Made by a program: the position numbers and the translations under genes. Positions 1-5,942 of a DNA stretch of 8,985 nt are shown piece by piece (within the stretch, counting starts at the first letter, position 1; each line of letters starts with the position of its first letter). Source of the stretch: UBA668 sp052034175 (lineage in GTDB: Bacteria > Actinomycetota > Acidimicrobiia > Acidimicrobiales > Ilumatobacteraceae); NCBI GenBank assembly GCA_052034175.1, contig JBPOIX010000094.1, positions 1 to 8,985 of the forward strand, written 5' to 3'. The notes beneath the pieces are model-generated. The model saw only the letters and a program-made list of their open reading frames with translations, was not told the DNA's origin and did no database searches.

Positions 1-241
1 TCCAACGAATCCTCCACCACACCCCCCGACCCCCCGGCAGCCAACGGCGGCGACCACACACCCAACAAACCAACCGCCAACACCACCGCCCCCCAGCGCC
101 GAGCGGCCCTCACAACCAGGCCCCTACCCAGTGTGTGTGTGTGTGTGTGTGGCAACCACGGCAAACCCCCAAGAGAAACCGAGCAATTGCCCCGCACCAT
201 ACGACCACAACGTCACGCGGTCAAGCGGTTGCACTCTGCGC
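1..241. other. C-rich, T-poor low-complexity region with no supported gene
   Basis: The plus strand from 1 to about 130 is very rich in C and A and almost free of T, and no plus-strand stop codon occurs in any frame across it. Open frames here are therefore uninformative. Frame 1 has mostly C at third positions and reads as a Thr/Pro/Asn-rich string, so it might be the tail of a gene that starts left of the window. However, it does not stop before the GT tract and would run on until 411, antisense to the ferredoxin gene, which argues against it. Downstream of the ferredoxin stop I see no clear terminator hairpin, only a short GCAATTGC palindrome at 183-190. Confidence 0.5.
131..150. repeat. 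(GT)10 dinucleotide microsatellite
   Basis: Ten uninterrupted GT units run from 131 to 150. Pure dinucleotide runs this long are uncommon in bacterial genomes. They are prone to slipped-strand length change and, as alternating purine-pyrimidine DNA, can adopt Z-DNA. The tract lies about 90 bp beyond the 3' end of the ferredoxin gene, in DNA with no supported coding sequence, so any effect on a neighbour is unknown. Confidence 0.95.
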
Positions 242-553
242 TCACAGGTACGGGTCCGTGGCCGCGCCTGCTTCGTCCCACCACTCCTCGGGGGAGCCCT
301 TCTCCTGCCACTCCGGGAAGGGGTAGATGCAGTTCACGGGGCAGGCGGGGAGGCACTTGTCGCAGCCGCTGCACAACTCGGGCACGATCACGACGTCCGG
401 CCCGTGGTTGAAGATCGCGCCGAACTGCGGTGGGCAGTGACGCAGGCAGGCGTCGCAGTTGATGCACTCCAGCATCTCGATCCGCAGGGGCGGGTTCTTC
501 CACTTCTCGTTGCGGCTGCGCTGTGAGATTCGCTCGGCCCGGGTGCCTGCCAT
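242..553 (-). CDS. Two-cluster 4Fe-4S ferredoxin family protein
   Basis: A predicted 103-residue electron carrier. Two complete C-x2-C-x2-C-x3-C-P motifs are visible: C30, C33, C36, C40 and C61, C64, C67, C71. Each would bind one [4Fe-4S] cluster by sharing ligands in the usual crossed manner of bacterial 2[4Fe-4S] ferredoxins. An extra cysteine, C75, follows the second motif. The motifs are separated by an unusually long 20-residue stretch, and the tail is acidic and Trp-rich (EEWWDEAG). No signal peptide or membrane segment is seen, so it is probably cytosolic. I chose the ATG at 553 because the ferredoxin similarity lies wholly downstream. The frame is open to 832 but that extension runs into tetR. 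The gene is divergent from tetR, 69 bp away. The redox partner cannot be inferred from the neighbours. Confidence 0.88.
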   Translation of the reverse strand: MAGTRAERISQRSRNEKWKNPPLRIEMLECINCDACLRHCPPQFGAIFNHGPDVVIVPELCSGCDKCLPACPVNCIYPFPEWQEKGSPEEWWDEAGAATDPYL

Positions 554-559
554 ACGCCG

Positions 560-565
560 AGTGTA
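560..565 (-). promoter_or_regulatory. Candidate -10 box of a leaderless ferredoxin promoter
   Basis: Read on the minus strand, TACACT ends six bases before the ATG at 553, which places the expected transcription start at or next to the start codon. No Shine-Dalgarno sequence lies before this ATG, which fits a leaderless transcript. No good -35 sits at 16-19 bp spacing. A TTGACC lies 32 bp upstream, inside the palindrome, which is too far for normal use. Confidence 0.4.
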
Positions 566-587
566 GGCGCCACCCCGCGCCGCCGGA

Positions 588-603
588 TTGACCCGGCGGT
601 CAA
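588..603. promoter_or_regulatory. Perfect 16-bp palindrome, candidate TetR operator
   Basis: TTGACC-CGGC-GGTCAA is a perfect inverted repeat with 6-bp arms; the central CGGC is not itself symmetric. It sits in the 69-bp gap between the divergent ferredoxin and tetR genes, 19 bp before the regulator's start codon. TetR-family dimers usually bind such inverted repeats of about 15-20 bp in the shared promoter region and repress both themselves and the divergent gene. The left arm would also be a TTGACC -35 element for tetR, with a weak -10 (TGGACT, 611-616) after 17 bp and a transcription start at the GTG, so a bound repressor would block polymerase. Confidence 0.6.
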
Positions 604-605
604 GC
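596..605. repeat. 10-bp direct repeat flanking the ferredoxin gene
   Basis: GCGGTCAAGC occurs at 596-605, covering the right arm of the palindrome, and again at 217-226, just past the ferredoxin stop codon. The second copy has only the half-site and lacks the mirrored arm. It may be a second weak regulator contact or chance. Confidence 0.3.
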
Positions 606-622
606 CCTGCTGGACTGGTGCG

Positions 623-1258
623 GTGCCCGAGCCCCGCCTGCACACCGACCACGGCAATGAGCGCAAGCAGCAGCTCATCGACGCGGCCCAGCAGCTGTTC
701 ACCGAGCGCGGCTACGGCGCCACCCGCATCAGCGACATCTGCTCCGCCGCCGGGGTGGCCAAGGGTTTGTTCTACTGGTACTTCCCCACCAAGGAATCCC
801 TCTTCGCCGAACTCGTCCGCACCATGCGCCAATCACTCCGGCGGGCCCAGGCTGCGGCCATGGACCCTGCCGCGGACCCCGTCCAGCGCATCCGCCAGGG
901 CGCCGAGGCCAGCGTGCGTTTTATGGCCGAACACCAGACCTACTTCGCCTTGCTGGATGTGGAGCGCACCGACGACACCCTCGCAGGCGTGATGAAAGAA
1001 GGCAGCGACGTCTACGCGTCGGACGTGCAGCGGCTGGTTCGCGAGGCACAGGCGCTCGGCATGGTGGCCGACGGCGACCCTGCGTTCTGCACGGTGGGGG
1101 TGATGGGCGCGGTGTCATCGTTCAGCCACGCCCACCGGCGCGGACGGCTGACGATGCCGATCGATGAGCTGGCACATCTGGTGGGGCACTGGGTGGTGCA
1201 GGCCCTCACGGGCGCAGTTGCATCGCCAAGTCGGGCTCACGGCGCACCATCACCCTGA
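623..1258 (+). CDS. TetR/AcrR-family transcriptional regulator
   Basis: A 211-residue protein of normal TetR length. The N-terminal DNA-binding domain spans about residues 12-62: a helix with AAQQLFTERGYGATRI, then the helix-turn-helix DICSAAGVAKGLFYWYF and the typical YWYFPTKESLF ending at residue 61. Residues 65-195 form the variable helical ligand-binding and dimerisation domain, whose ligand cannot be guessed. The start is GTG at 623, the first start codon in this frame after the palindrome. No Shine-Dalgarno sequence precedes it, so translation may be leaderless. It is divergent from the ferredoxin gene and shares the candidate operator at 588-603, so self-regulation and control of the ferredoxin are the likely roles. 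The last 53 bp overlap the 3' end of the convergent HD-GYP gene. The final 15 or so residues are Ser/Pro/Ala-rich and look disordered. Confidence 0.92.
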   Translation: MPEPRLHTDHGNERKQQLIDAAQQLFTERGYGATRISDICSAAGVAKGLFYWYFPTKESLFAELVRTMRQSLRRAQAAAMDPAADPVQRIRQGAEASVRFMAEHQTYFALLDVERTDDTLAGVMKEGSDVYASDVQRLVREAQALGMVADGDPAFCTVGVMGAVSSFSHAHRRGRLTMPIDELAHLVGHWVVQALTGAVASPSRAHGAPSP

Positions 1259-2942
1259 CGAAGGCGTCCACCACCGTCGGGTCGAACTGCGAACCACGAC
1301 CCGCGAGCACGAACTGCACCGCTTCTGCCGACGACCACGCCTGCTTGTAGGTGCGCTCGCCGATGAGCGCGTCGTAGACGTCGGCGATGCTGGCGATGCG
1401 CCCGGAGAGCGGGATGTCCGTCCCGCTGGACCGCATCGGGTACCCGGTCCCGTCCCACCGTTCATGGTGGGTGAGGGCCACCTCGGCGGCCAACGTCAAC
1501 ACCGGCGACGGGGTGCCGCGCAGCATGGCCGCGCCATGGTGCGTGTGCTGCTTGACGACCTCGAACTCCGGGCCGGTGAGCGGGCCGGCCTTCAGCAGGA
1601 TGCTGTCCGGGGTGGCGATCTTGCCGACGTCGTGCAACGGCACCGCCATTCGCAGCTGTGCCACCCATGGCTCGGGCGAGCCCAGCTCGGCGGCGATCTC
1701 CGCGGCCAACGCACCGACCCGGCGCGGGTGATCCACCATGTCCGCGTTGCAGGCTTCGGCCATCGACGCCACCCGGTGCATGGCATCCACGAGGCTGCCT
1801 TCGAGGTCGGAGGTGCGCAGGTGCAGCAGCTGGTCGAGCTCCGTCGTGCGCAGGCGCAGGACCTCCCCCTGCAGCCGGGCAGTCTCGGTGTCGTGCTGGA
1901 TCTGGAGGGTCTTGATCCGCAGCTCGGTGCCGCGGTTGAAGATCTCCTCGTTGATCTGGTAGCGGGCCTCCTGGTGGGCCAGGGCCTGCTCGAAGCGACC
2001 CATCTCCTTGTTCAGGCCGGCCAGCTTCTCCCGCAGCGTGAGGGCGACCTCGGTCATCCCGGCGTGGGTGGCCAGCTCCAGCGCATCACCCCACTCGCGC
2101 AACGCGTGATCGCGCAGACGCTGGGCCACGTACAGCTCGCCGCGGGCGATGCGCACGGTGACCACGCTGCCCGGCGACAGGGCAACTCGCCGGGCCGTGC
2201 GGTCGCGCAGGATGCCGTCCGCCTCGTCGAGACAGCTGGACGCACGGTCGAGCGCGGAGAGCGACACGTAGGCCATGCCCAACCGGGCGAGGATCTCCGG
2301 CACGAACTCGGCGGCGTGCTGCTTGGCCAGCTCGAGCGCGGACTCGCCGAGGCTCACGGCCAGCAGGTTCTCCTGCCGGTCGGCGCGCACCTTGGCCATG
2401 TTGGCCAGCGTGATCGCATCCAGGTCCGGCCGCTCCTGGCCCTTGTTGGCCATCAGCGCCGCTTCGTAGGTGACGATCGCCCGGTCGGTGTCCCGCAGGC
2501 TGTGCTGGATGACGGCCAGCGAGTTGAGCAGCATGCCCTCGCTGGTGCGTTCGCCGCTGGAGCGGTAGAGCTCCAGCGCGGCCAGCGCCGACGCCAGCGC
2601 TTCGGAGTAGTTCGCCGCGTGATACTGCACAGCGGCAATGAGGTTGAGTGCCGACACCTCGGTCTTGGCGGCGCCGCACTGGTGCGCCAGATCGCGGGCC
2701 TCCAGCGCCACGGCGAAGGCCTCGTTGCTCAGCCCGGAGGCGTAGGACAGCTCGGCCAGGCGGTACAGGGCCTCGGCTTCGCTGAACTGGTCCTGCTGGG
2801 TGCGGGCCAGCACACGCGCCTGCTGCACCAGGGAACGAGCGCGGGCAAGGTCGCTGTTCTCCGCCAGGCGCGCCAGTTCGAGGAGGTTGGCGATCTCGTC
2901 GCCACCGCCCGCCTGCCGGGTCTCCCATGCCGTCGTCGCCAT
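1206..2942 (-). CDS. TPR-containing HD-GYP domain protein, probable cyclic-di-GMP phosphodiesterase
   Basis: A 578-residue protein in three parts. Residues about 15-325 are paired helices of TPR type (for example NYSEALASALAALELY and DTDRAIVTYEAALMANKG), which usually bind a protein or peptide. Residues about 330-385 are a charged coiled-coil linker of a kind often seen between TPRs and GGDEF or HD-GYP domains. Residues about 390-570 are an HD-GYP domain with the motifs intact: H405, H437-D438 (HDVGKI), H466, H492-H493-E494, D497 and G500-Y501-P502, then D521 in ADVYDAL. HD-GYP enzymes hydrolyse cyclic-di-GMP using metal ions. No membrane segment or signal peptide is seen, so it is likely a soluble sensor-effector. 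The ATG at 2942 is preferred over an in-frame start at 3023 because a perfect Shine-Dalgarno precedes it. No GGDEF partner is present in the window. Confidence 0.93.
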   Translation of the reverse strand: MATTAWETRQAGGGDEIANLLELARLAENSDLARARSLVQQARVLARTQQDQFSEAEALYRLAELSYASGLSNEAFAVALEARDLAHQCGAAKTEVSALNLIAAVQYHAANYSEALASALAALELYRSSGERTSEGMLLNSLAVIQHSLRDTDRAIVTYEAALMANKGQERPDLDAITLANMAKVRADRQENLLAVSLGESALELAKQHAAEFVPEILARLGMAYVSLSALDRASSCLDEADGILRDRTARRVALSPGSVVTVRIARGELYVAQRLRDHALREWGDALELATHAGMTEVALTLREKLAGLNKEMGRFEQALAHQEARYQINEEIFNRGTELRIKTLQIQHDTETARLQGEVLRLRTTELDQLLHLRTSDLEGSLVDAMHRVASMAEACNADMVDHPRRVGALAAEIAAELGSPEPWVAQLRMAVPLHDVGKIATPDSILLKAGPLTGPEFEVVKQHTHHGAAMLRGTPSPVLTLAAEVALTHHERWDGTGYPMRSSGTDIPLSGRIASIADVYDALIGERTYKQAWSSAEAVQFVLAGRGSQFDPTVVDAFVRVMVRREPDLAMQLRP

Positions 2943-2946
2943 CGCC

Positions 2947-2956
2947 TCACCTCCTT
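2947..2956 (-). promoter_or_regulatory. Perfect Shine-Dalgarno sequence of the HD-GYP gene
   Basis: AAGGAGGTGA on the minus strand is a full match to the 16S rRNA anti-Shine-Dalgarno, ending four bases before the ATG at 2942. It fixes that start over the upstream in-frame one. It contrasts with most genes here, which have no ribosome binding site. Confidence 0.85.
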
Positions 2957-3126
2957 CCCGCCGTGGTCCGCCATGGCTCTCGCGAGCGTCCGCCCGTCGC
3001 CCGCCCGAACGCCGAGAGAGCAATCAGGCTAGTTATCGGTGCCCCAGGGCGCGGGCGATAGCGAATTCTCGCACTCGTCCGGCCGGGAGAGCCTGGCGTG
3101 CGCCATCAACTCGTATCGTTCCAGGC
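2957..3126. other. Divergent promoter region between the HD-GYP and M48 genes
   Basis: About 170 bp separate the two divergent genes. The minus-strand transcript needs a 5' leader because its Shine-Dalgarno is used. The best local AT-containing stretch for its promoter is near 3028-3040, but no convincing -35/-10 pair is visible. The plus-strand candidate -10 at 3114-3119 is listed separately. No RNA structure or larger repeat is seen. Confidence 0.35.
3114..3119 (+). promoter_or_regulatory. Candidate -10 box of a leaderless M48 peptidase promoter
   Basis: TATCGT ends seven bases before the GTG at 3127, putting the transcription start on the start codon. It lies inside GTATCGTTC, a nine-base string found again at the same distance from the ATPase gene at 5943. 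No good -35 is visible 16-19 bp upstream. Confidence 0.4.
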
Positions 3127-4047
3127 GTGGTGAGGGCACCGTCCAGCCGGCGCCGCCGTGGCGCCCACCGAACCGCCGATGTGTCGGCGGTGGCGGCCAT
3201 CGCGCCTGTCCTGGCCGTGCTCCCGGTGGCCGTGCTGGCCCTGGCCGTGCTGTGGTGGCCGGTGCGCCTTGGCTGGAAGGTGCCGTTCTGGGCCTTCGCC
3301 GGCGGGTACTTGGCTGCGGTGGTCCTGCTCTTCCTGCGCCCGGTGCAGCAGTTCGTCCTCGCCCCCTTGCTCGGCGCCCGCCGGCCCAGCCGCGCGGAGC
3401 TGGCGTCGTTGCTGCCCGCGTGGCGGCCCGTGCTGCAGGCCAACGAGCTGCCGGCACGCCGCTATGTGCTGGCGGTGCTGCCGTCGGACGACCTCAACGC
3501 CTTCGCCTGCGGCGGGCATCTGGTGATCGTCACGTCCTATGCCGTGGAGGCCCTCCCCCGCGACGAGCTGAGCGGGGTGCTGGCCCATGAGCTCAGCCAT
3601 CACCTGGGGTTGCACACCGTGGCCCTCACCGTGGCCCAATGGTTGAGCATTCCCGTCCTGCTGCTGGCCCGCATCGGCTTCTTCCTGCAGAACGTCGCCT
3701 CGGCCGCCACGTCCAGCTTCGCGTCCCACTCGTCCGCCCTCACGGCGGTCGGCCGCTTGGTGGCCGCCGTGCTCACCGGCGTGTCGTGGGTCTTCCTCGC
3801 GGGGCTCCTGCTCAGCAACTCGTTGGCCAATCGGGTCGGCCGCAACAGCGAGTTCCACGCCGACCGGCGGGCCGTGGAGATGGGCTTCGGACGCCCTCTG
3901 GCCACGGCGCTGCGGCGCTTCGTGGCCGACTTCGGCACGGATCGCCCCGTCGGCGCCCACGCCCGGCTGGCGGCCACCCATCCCCCGGCCCGGACGCGAG
4001 TGGCCCGCATCGACGCGATGGTCCGCAATCGGCGGGCAACCCTGTAA
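3127..4047 (+). CDS. M48-family membrane zinc metallopeptidase, HtpX/Ste24-like
   Basis: A predicted 306-residue integral membrane protease. The zinc motif HELSH is at residues 154-158 (H154, E155 catalytic, H158). The third ligand is probably E242 in NSEFHADRRAVEMG, and LAATHPPARTRVARI near 281-295 matches the conserved C-terminal THPP region of M48 peptidases. Hydrophobic segments lie at about 21-45, 53-70, 165-188 and 207-233. M48 membrane enzymes typically degrade or process membrane proteins on the cytosolic face. The frame is open upstream to 2800, but that part is antisense to the HD-GYP gene. I chose GTG 3127 for the -10 box seven bases before it; GTG at 3130 or 3181 are alternatives. 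The next gene, an ABC ATPase, starts 25 bp downstream, so co-transcription is possible though no functional link is shown. Confidence 0.88.
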   Translation: MVRAPSSRRRRGAHRTADVSAVAAIAPVLAVLPVAVLALAVLWWPVRLGWKVPFWAFAGGYLAAVVLLFLRPVQQFVLAPLLGARRPSRAELASLLPAWRPVLQANELPARRYVLAVLPSDDLNAFACGGHLVIVTSYAVEALPRDELSGVLAHELSHHLGLHTVALTVAQWLSIPVLLLARIGFFLQNVASAATSSFASHSSALTAVGRLVAAVLTGVSWVFLAGLLLSNSLANRVGRNSEFHADRRAVEMGFGRPLATALRRFVADFGTDRPVGAHARLAATHPPARTRVARIDAMVRNRRATL

Positions 4048-4058
4048 CACCCCTCCGG

Positions 4059-4064
4059 TAACGT
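4059..4064 (+). promoter_or_regulatory. Possible -10 box before the ABC ATPase gene
   Basis: TAACGT ends eight bases before the ATG at 4073, inside the 25-bp gap after the M48 stop. It fits the TAnnnT pattern seen at other genes here and could give the exporter its own leaderless transcript. No Shine-Dalgarno precedes this ATG. A suitable -35 is not clear, so read-through from the M48 gene is equally possible. Confidence 0.25.
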
Positions 4065-4072
4065 CCGGGGCC

Positions 4073-5080
4073 ATGCCCTCCGATACGTCACCTCCCCCTG
4101 CAGGGGCAGCCGGCCCAGTGGCCGGCCCAGCCACTGCCGCCATCCTGGCCACCGGCCTGGCCCGCCGCTTCGGCGAGCAGGATGCCGTCGCCGGGGTGGA
4201 CCTGCGGGTCGCCCACGGCGAGATCTACGGCTTCCTCGGGCCGAACGGCGCCGGCAAGAGCACCACGGTGCGCATGCTCACCACCCTGCTCGCACCCACC
4301 GGCGGCACGGCCAACGTGGCCGGCTTCGACGTCGTCGGCCAGGCGGAAGCGGTCCGGTTGCGAATCGGCGTGGCGTTGCAGGACGCCGCGCTGGACCCGA
4401 AGCAGACCGGGCGCGAACTGCTGGATCTCCAGGGCCGGCTGTACGGGTTGTCCTCGGCGGAGCGGGCCCGCCGGGTGGGCGAGCTGCTGGAACTGGTGGA
4501 TATCGGCGAGGCCATCGACCGGCGCATCGGCACCTACTCGGGCGGCATGAAACGCCGGCTGGACCTTGCCGCAGCCCTGGTCCACCAGCCCGAGGTGCTG
4601 TTCCTGGACGAACCCACCACCGGGCTGGACCCCACGTCGCGTGCCGCCGTGTGGGCGGAGGTTCGCTACCTGAACGAGCAGCTGGGCATGACCATCTTCC
4701 TCACCACCCAGTATCTGGAGGAAGCGGATGCCCTGGCCGGGCGGGTCGGCATCATCGCCAACGGCAAGCTGGTGGCCGAAGGCACGCCCGCCGAGTTGAA
4801 GCGCAGCATCGGCAGCGACCTTGTCATCGCCAAGGTGGCCGCAGGTTCGGCCGCCGCCGCAGCCACGGCGGTCGGCGGCCTGGCGGACGTCACGGGCGTG
4901 GATGTCGCCGACGACGAGGTGGTGATGACGGTCAGCCACGGGGCGGCCGCGGTGTCGCCGGTGGCGGTGGCGCTGGCCGAGGCCGGCATCGCGGTGGAGG
5001 GGCTCACCCTGCGCACCCCCACCCTGGACGACGTGTTTCTCCACATCACCGGTGGCCGCTTGCAGGAGGACGCAGCATGA
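4073..5080 (+). CDS. ABC exporter ATP-binding protein, DrrA-type
   Basis: A 335-residue nucleotide-binding subunit that would power the permease encoded next. Walker A is GPNGAGKST (residues 56-64, K62). The Q-loop glutamine is Q103 in ALQDAALD. The signature is YSGGMKRR (155-162), and Walker B is VLFLDEP with D179 and E180. The switch position carries Gln rather than His: TTQYLEEAD, Q213. That substitution and the C-terminal RTPTLDDVFLHITG (314-327) are typical of the DrrA/daunorubicin-resistance group of multidrug and antibiotic exporters. Residues 250-310 form the Ala/Val-rich C-terminal domain. The first 20 residues are Pro/Ala-rich and probably disordered. The stop codon overlaps the permease start (ATGA), so the two are translationally coupled. 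The substrate cannot be read from the sequence; drug, lipid or natural-product export are all possible. Confidence 0.94.
   Translation: MPSDTSPPPAGAAGPVAGPATAAILATGLARRFGEQDAVAGVDLRVAHGEIYGFLGPNGAGKSTTVRMLTTLLAPTGGTANVAGFDVVGQAEAVRLRIGVALQDAALDPKQTGRELLDLQGRLYGLSSAERARRVGELLELVDIGEAIDRRIGTYSGGMKRRLDLAAALVHQPEVLFLDEPTTGLDPTSRAAVWAEVRYLNEQLGMTIFLTTQYLEEADALAGRVGIIANGKLVAEGTPAELKRSIGSDLVIAKVAAGSAAAAATAVGGLADVTGVDVADDEVVMTVSHGAAAVSPVAVALAEAGIAVEGLTLRTPTLDDVFLHITGGRLQEDAA
5064..5069 (+). promoter_or_regulatory. Shine-Dalgarno sequence of the ABC permease gene
   Basis: AGGAGG lies inside the end of the ATPase gene, seven bases before the ATG at 5077. It supports that start and translation of the permease from the same mRNA as the ATPase. 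Confidence 0.8.
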
Positions 5081-5889
5081 ACCAGCGCACCCATGGCGAA
5101 CGTGTTCACGCCCGCAGCGCCGGCTTCTGGGCGGATTGGCGCACCGTGGCCTTGCGAGCCCTGCGGCTCACCCTGCGCGACCCGGAGGCCTTCGGCCCCG
5201 CACTGGCCATCCCCCTCTTCTTCTTCGTGGTCAACGTCGGGGCGCTGCAGGCGTTCGTCGAGAGCGGGCCGGGCTTCCCCGAGGGTTTCGACTACAAGGC
5301 GTTCCAGCTGCCGGTGGCGGTGGTGTTCGCCGTCACCGGTGTCAGCCGGGCCCAGTCCCTGGTCACCGACATCCAGGGTGGCTATCTGGACCGGTTGCTG
5401 CTCACCCCTGTGAAGCGCGGCACCCTGCTCCTGGGCCTGATGACGGCCGATCTGGTGCTGATCCTGGCGCTCGCCACCCCGGTGATGATCCTCGGGCTGA
5501 TCCTCGGCATCGACGTGGCCACCGGCATCGGCGGCATCCTGCTGTTCATCCTGCTCGCGGGCCTGTGGGGCCTGGCGTTCACCGGCTTCCCGTACGCCAT
5601 CGCCCTGCGCACCGGCAACCCCACCGCGGTGAACAACGCCTTCCTGCTGTTCTTCCCGTTCGCCTTCCTCACCACGGCCTACCTGCCAGAGGAAGCAATG
5701 ACCGGGTGGCTGGCCACCGCCGTGAAGTTCAACCCCGCCACCTACCTGCTGGAAGGAATGCGTGCCATCCTGCAGACCGGCTGGGAGTGGGGCTCCATCG
5801 GCAAGGGCCTGTTGGCGATCGCCGGCCTGATGGCCGCCAGCTTCACCCTCGCCTTCCGCGCCCTCGCCGGCCGCGTGAAACGCAACTAG
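5077..5889 (+). CDS. ABC-2 type exporter permease, DrrB-type
   Basis: A 270-residue membrane subunit with about six hydrophobic segments near residues 41-60, 78-95, 116-141, 148-173, 186-203 and 243-263. This is the usual ABC-2/DrrB topology, with a short amphipathic N-terminus (FWADWRTVALRALRLTLRDP). The conserved cytoplasmic loop GGYLDRLLLTPVKRG (101-115) is the site that couples ABC-2 permeases to their ATPase. The stretch FNPATYLLEGMRAIL (218-232) is the other typical ABC-2 motif. The ATG at 5077 overlaps the ATPase stop in ATGA and has AGGAGG seven bases upstream, so the start is well fixed. Two copies together with two ATPase subunits would form the exporter. The protein ends in a basic RVKRN tail. 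No terminator hairpin is seen in the 53 bp before the next gene. Confidence 0.93.
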   Translation: MNQRTHGERVHARSAGFWADWRTVALRALRLTLRDPEAFGPALAIPLFFFVVNVGALQAFVESGPGFPEGFDYKAFQLPVAVVFAVTGVSRAQSLVTDIQGGYLDRLLLTPVKRGTLLLGLMTADLVLILALATPVMILGLILGIDVATGIGGILLFILLAGLWGLAFTGFPYAIALRTGNPTAVNNAFLLFFPFAFLTTAYLPEEAMTGWLATAVKFNPATYLLEGMRAILQTGWEWGSIGKGLLAIAGLMAASFTLAFRALAGRVKRN

Positions 5890-5905
5890 GAACTCCATGG
5901 CAATC

Positions 5906-5935
5906 TTGTTATCTATCAATTTCGACCTGTATCGT
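5906..5935 (+). promoter_or_regulatory. Candidate promoter of the two-ATPase operon
   Basis: TTGTTA (5906-5911), an 18-bp spacer and TATCGT (5930-5935) form a reasonable -35/-10 pair in the only clearly AT-rich stretch of the window. The -10 ends seven bases before the ATG at 5943, giving a leaderless start. GTATCGTTC around the -10 is identical to the sequence before the M48 gene. The operon therefore probably has its own promoter rather than depending on the exporter genes. Confidence 0.55.
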
Positions 5936-5942
5936 TCTTGAC

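Noticed and set aside
131..526. Plus-strand frames beginning in the GT tract with Met-Cys-Val-Cys repeats
   Set aside because: The starts are only GTG units of the microsatellite, and most of the length is antisense to the ferredoxin gene. No ribosome binding site or domain is seen.
242..832. A longer 196-residue form of the ferredoxin
   Set aside because: The extra N-terminal part is antisense to the tetR DNA-binding domain and has no ferredoxin-like sequence; the ATG at 553 gives a normal-sized product.
1164..3032. A 622-codon plus-strand open frame
   Set aside because: It lies antisense to the HD-GYP gene, whose motifs and Shine-Dalgarno are clear. The frame is open only because of high-GC codon bias and its product is low-complexity Gly/Gln/Arg/Val.
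4050..4070. A possible terminator hairpin between the M48 and ABC ATPase genes
   Set aside because: The arms pair only with a bulge, the stem is short, and no T-run follows, so it gives no support for termination.
4666..5919. A 417-codon minus-strand open frame across the exporter genes, and similar ones at 3106-4152 and 4088-5044
   Set aside because: All are antisense to genes with intact ABC or M48 motifs, and the products are His/Gln/Gly-rich with no recognisable domain.
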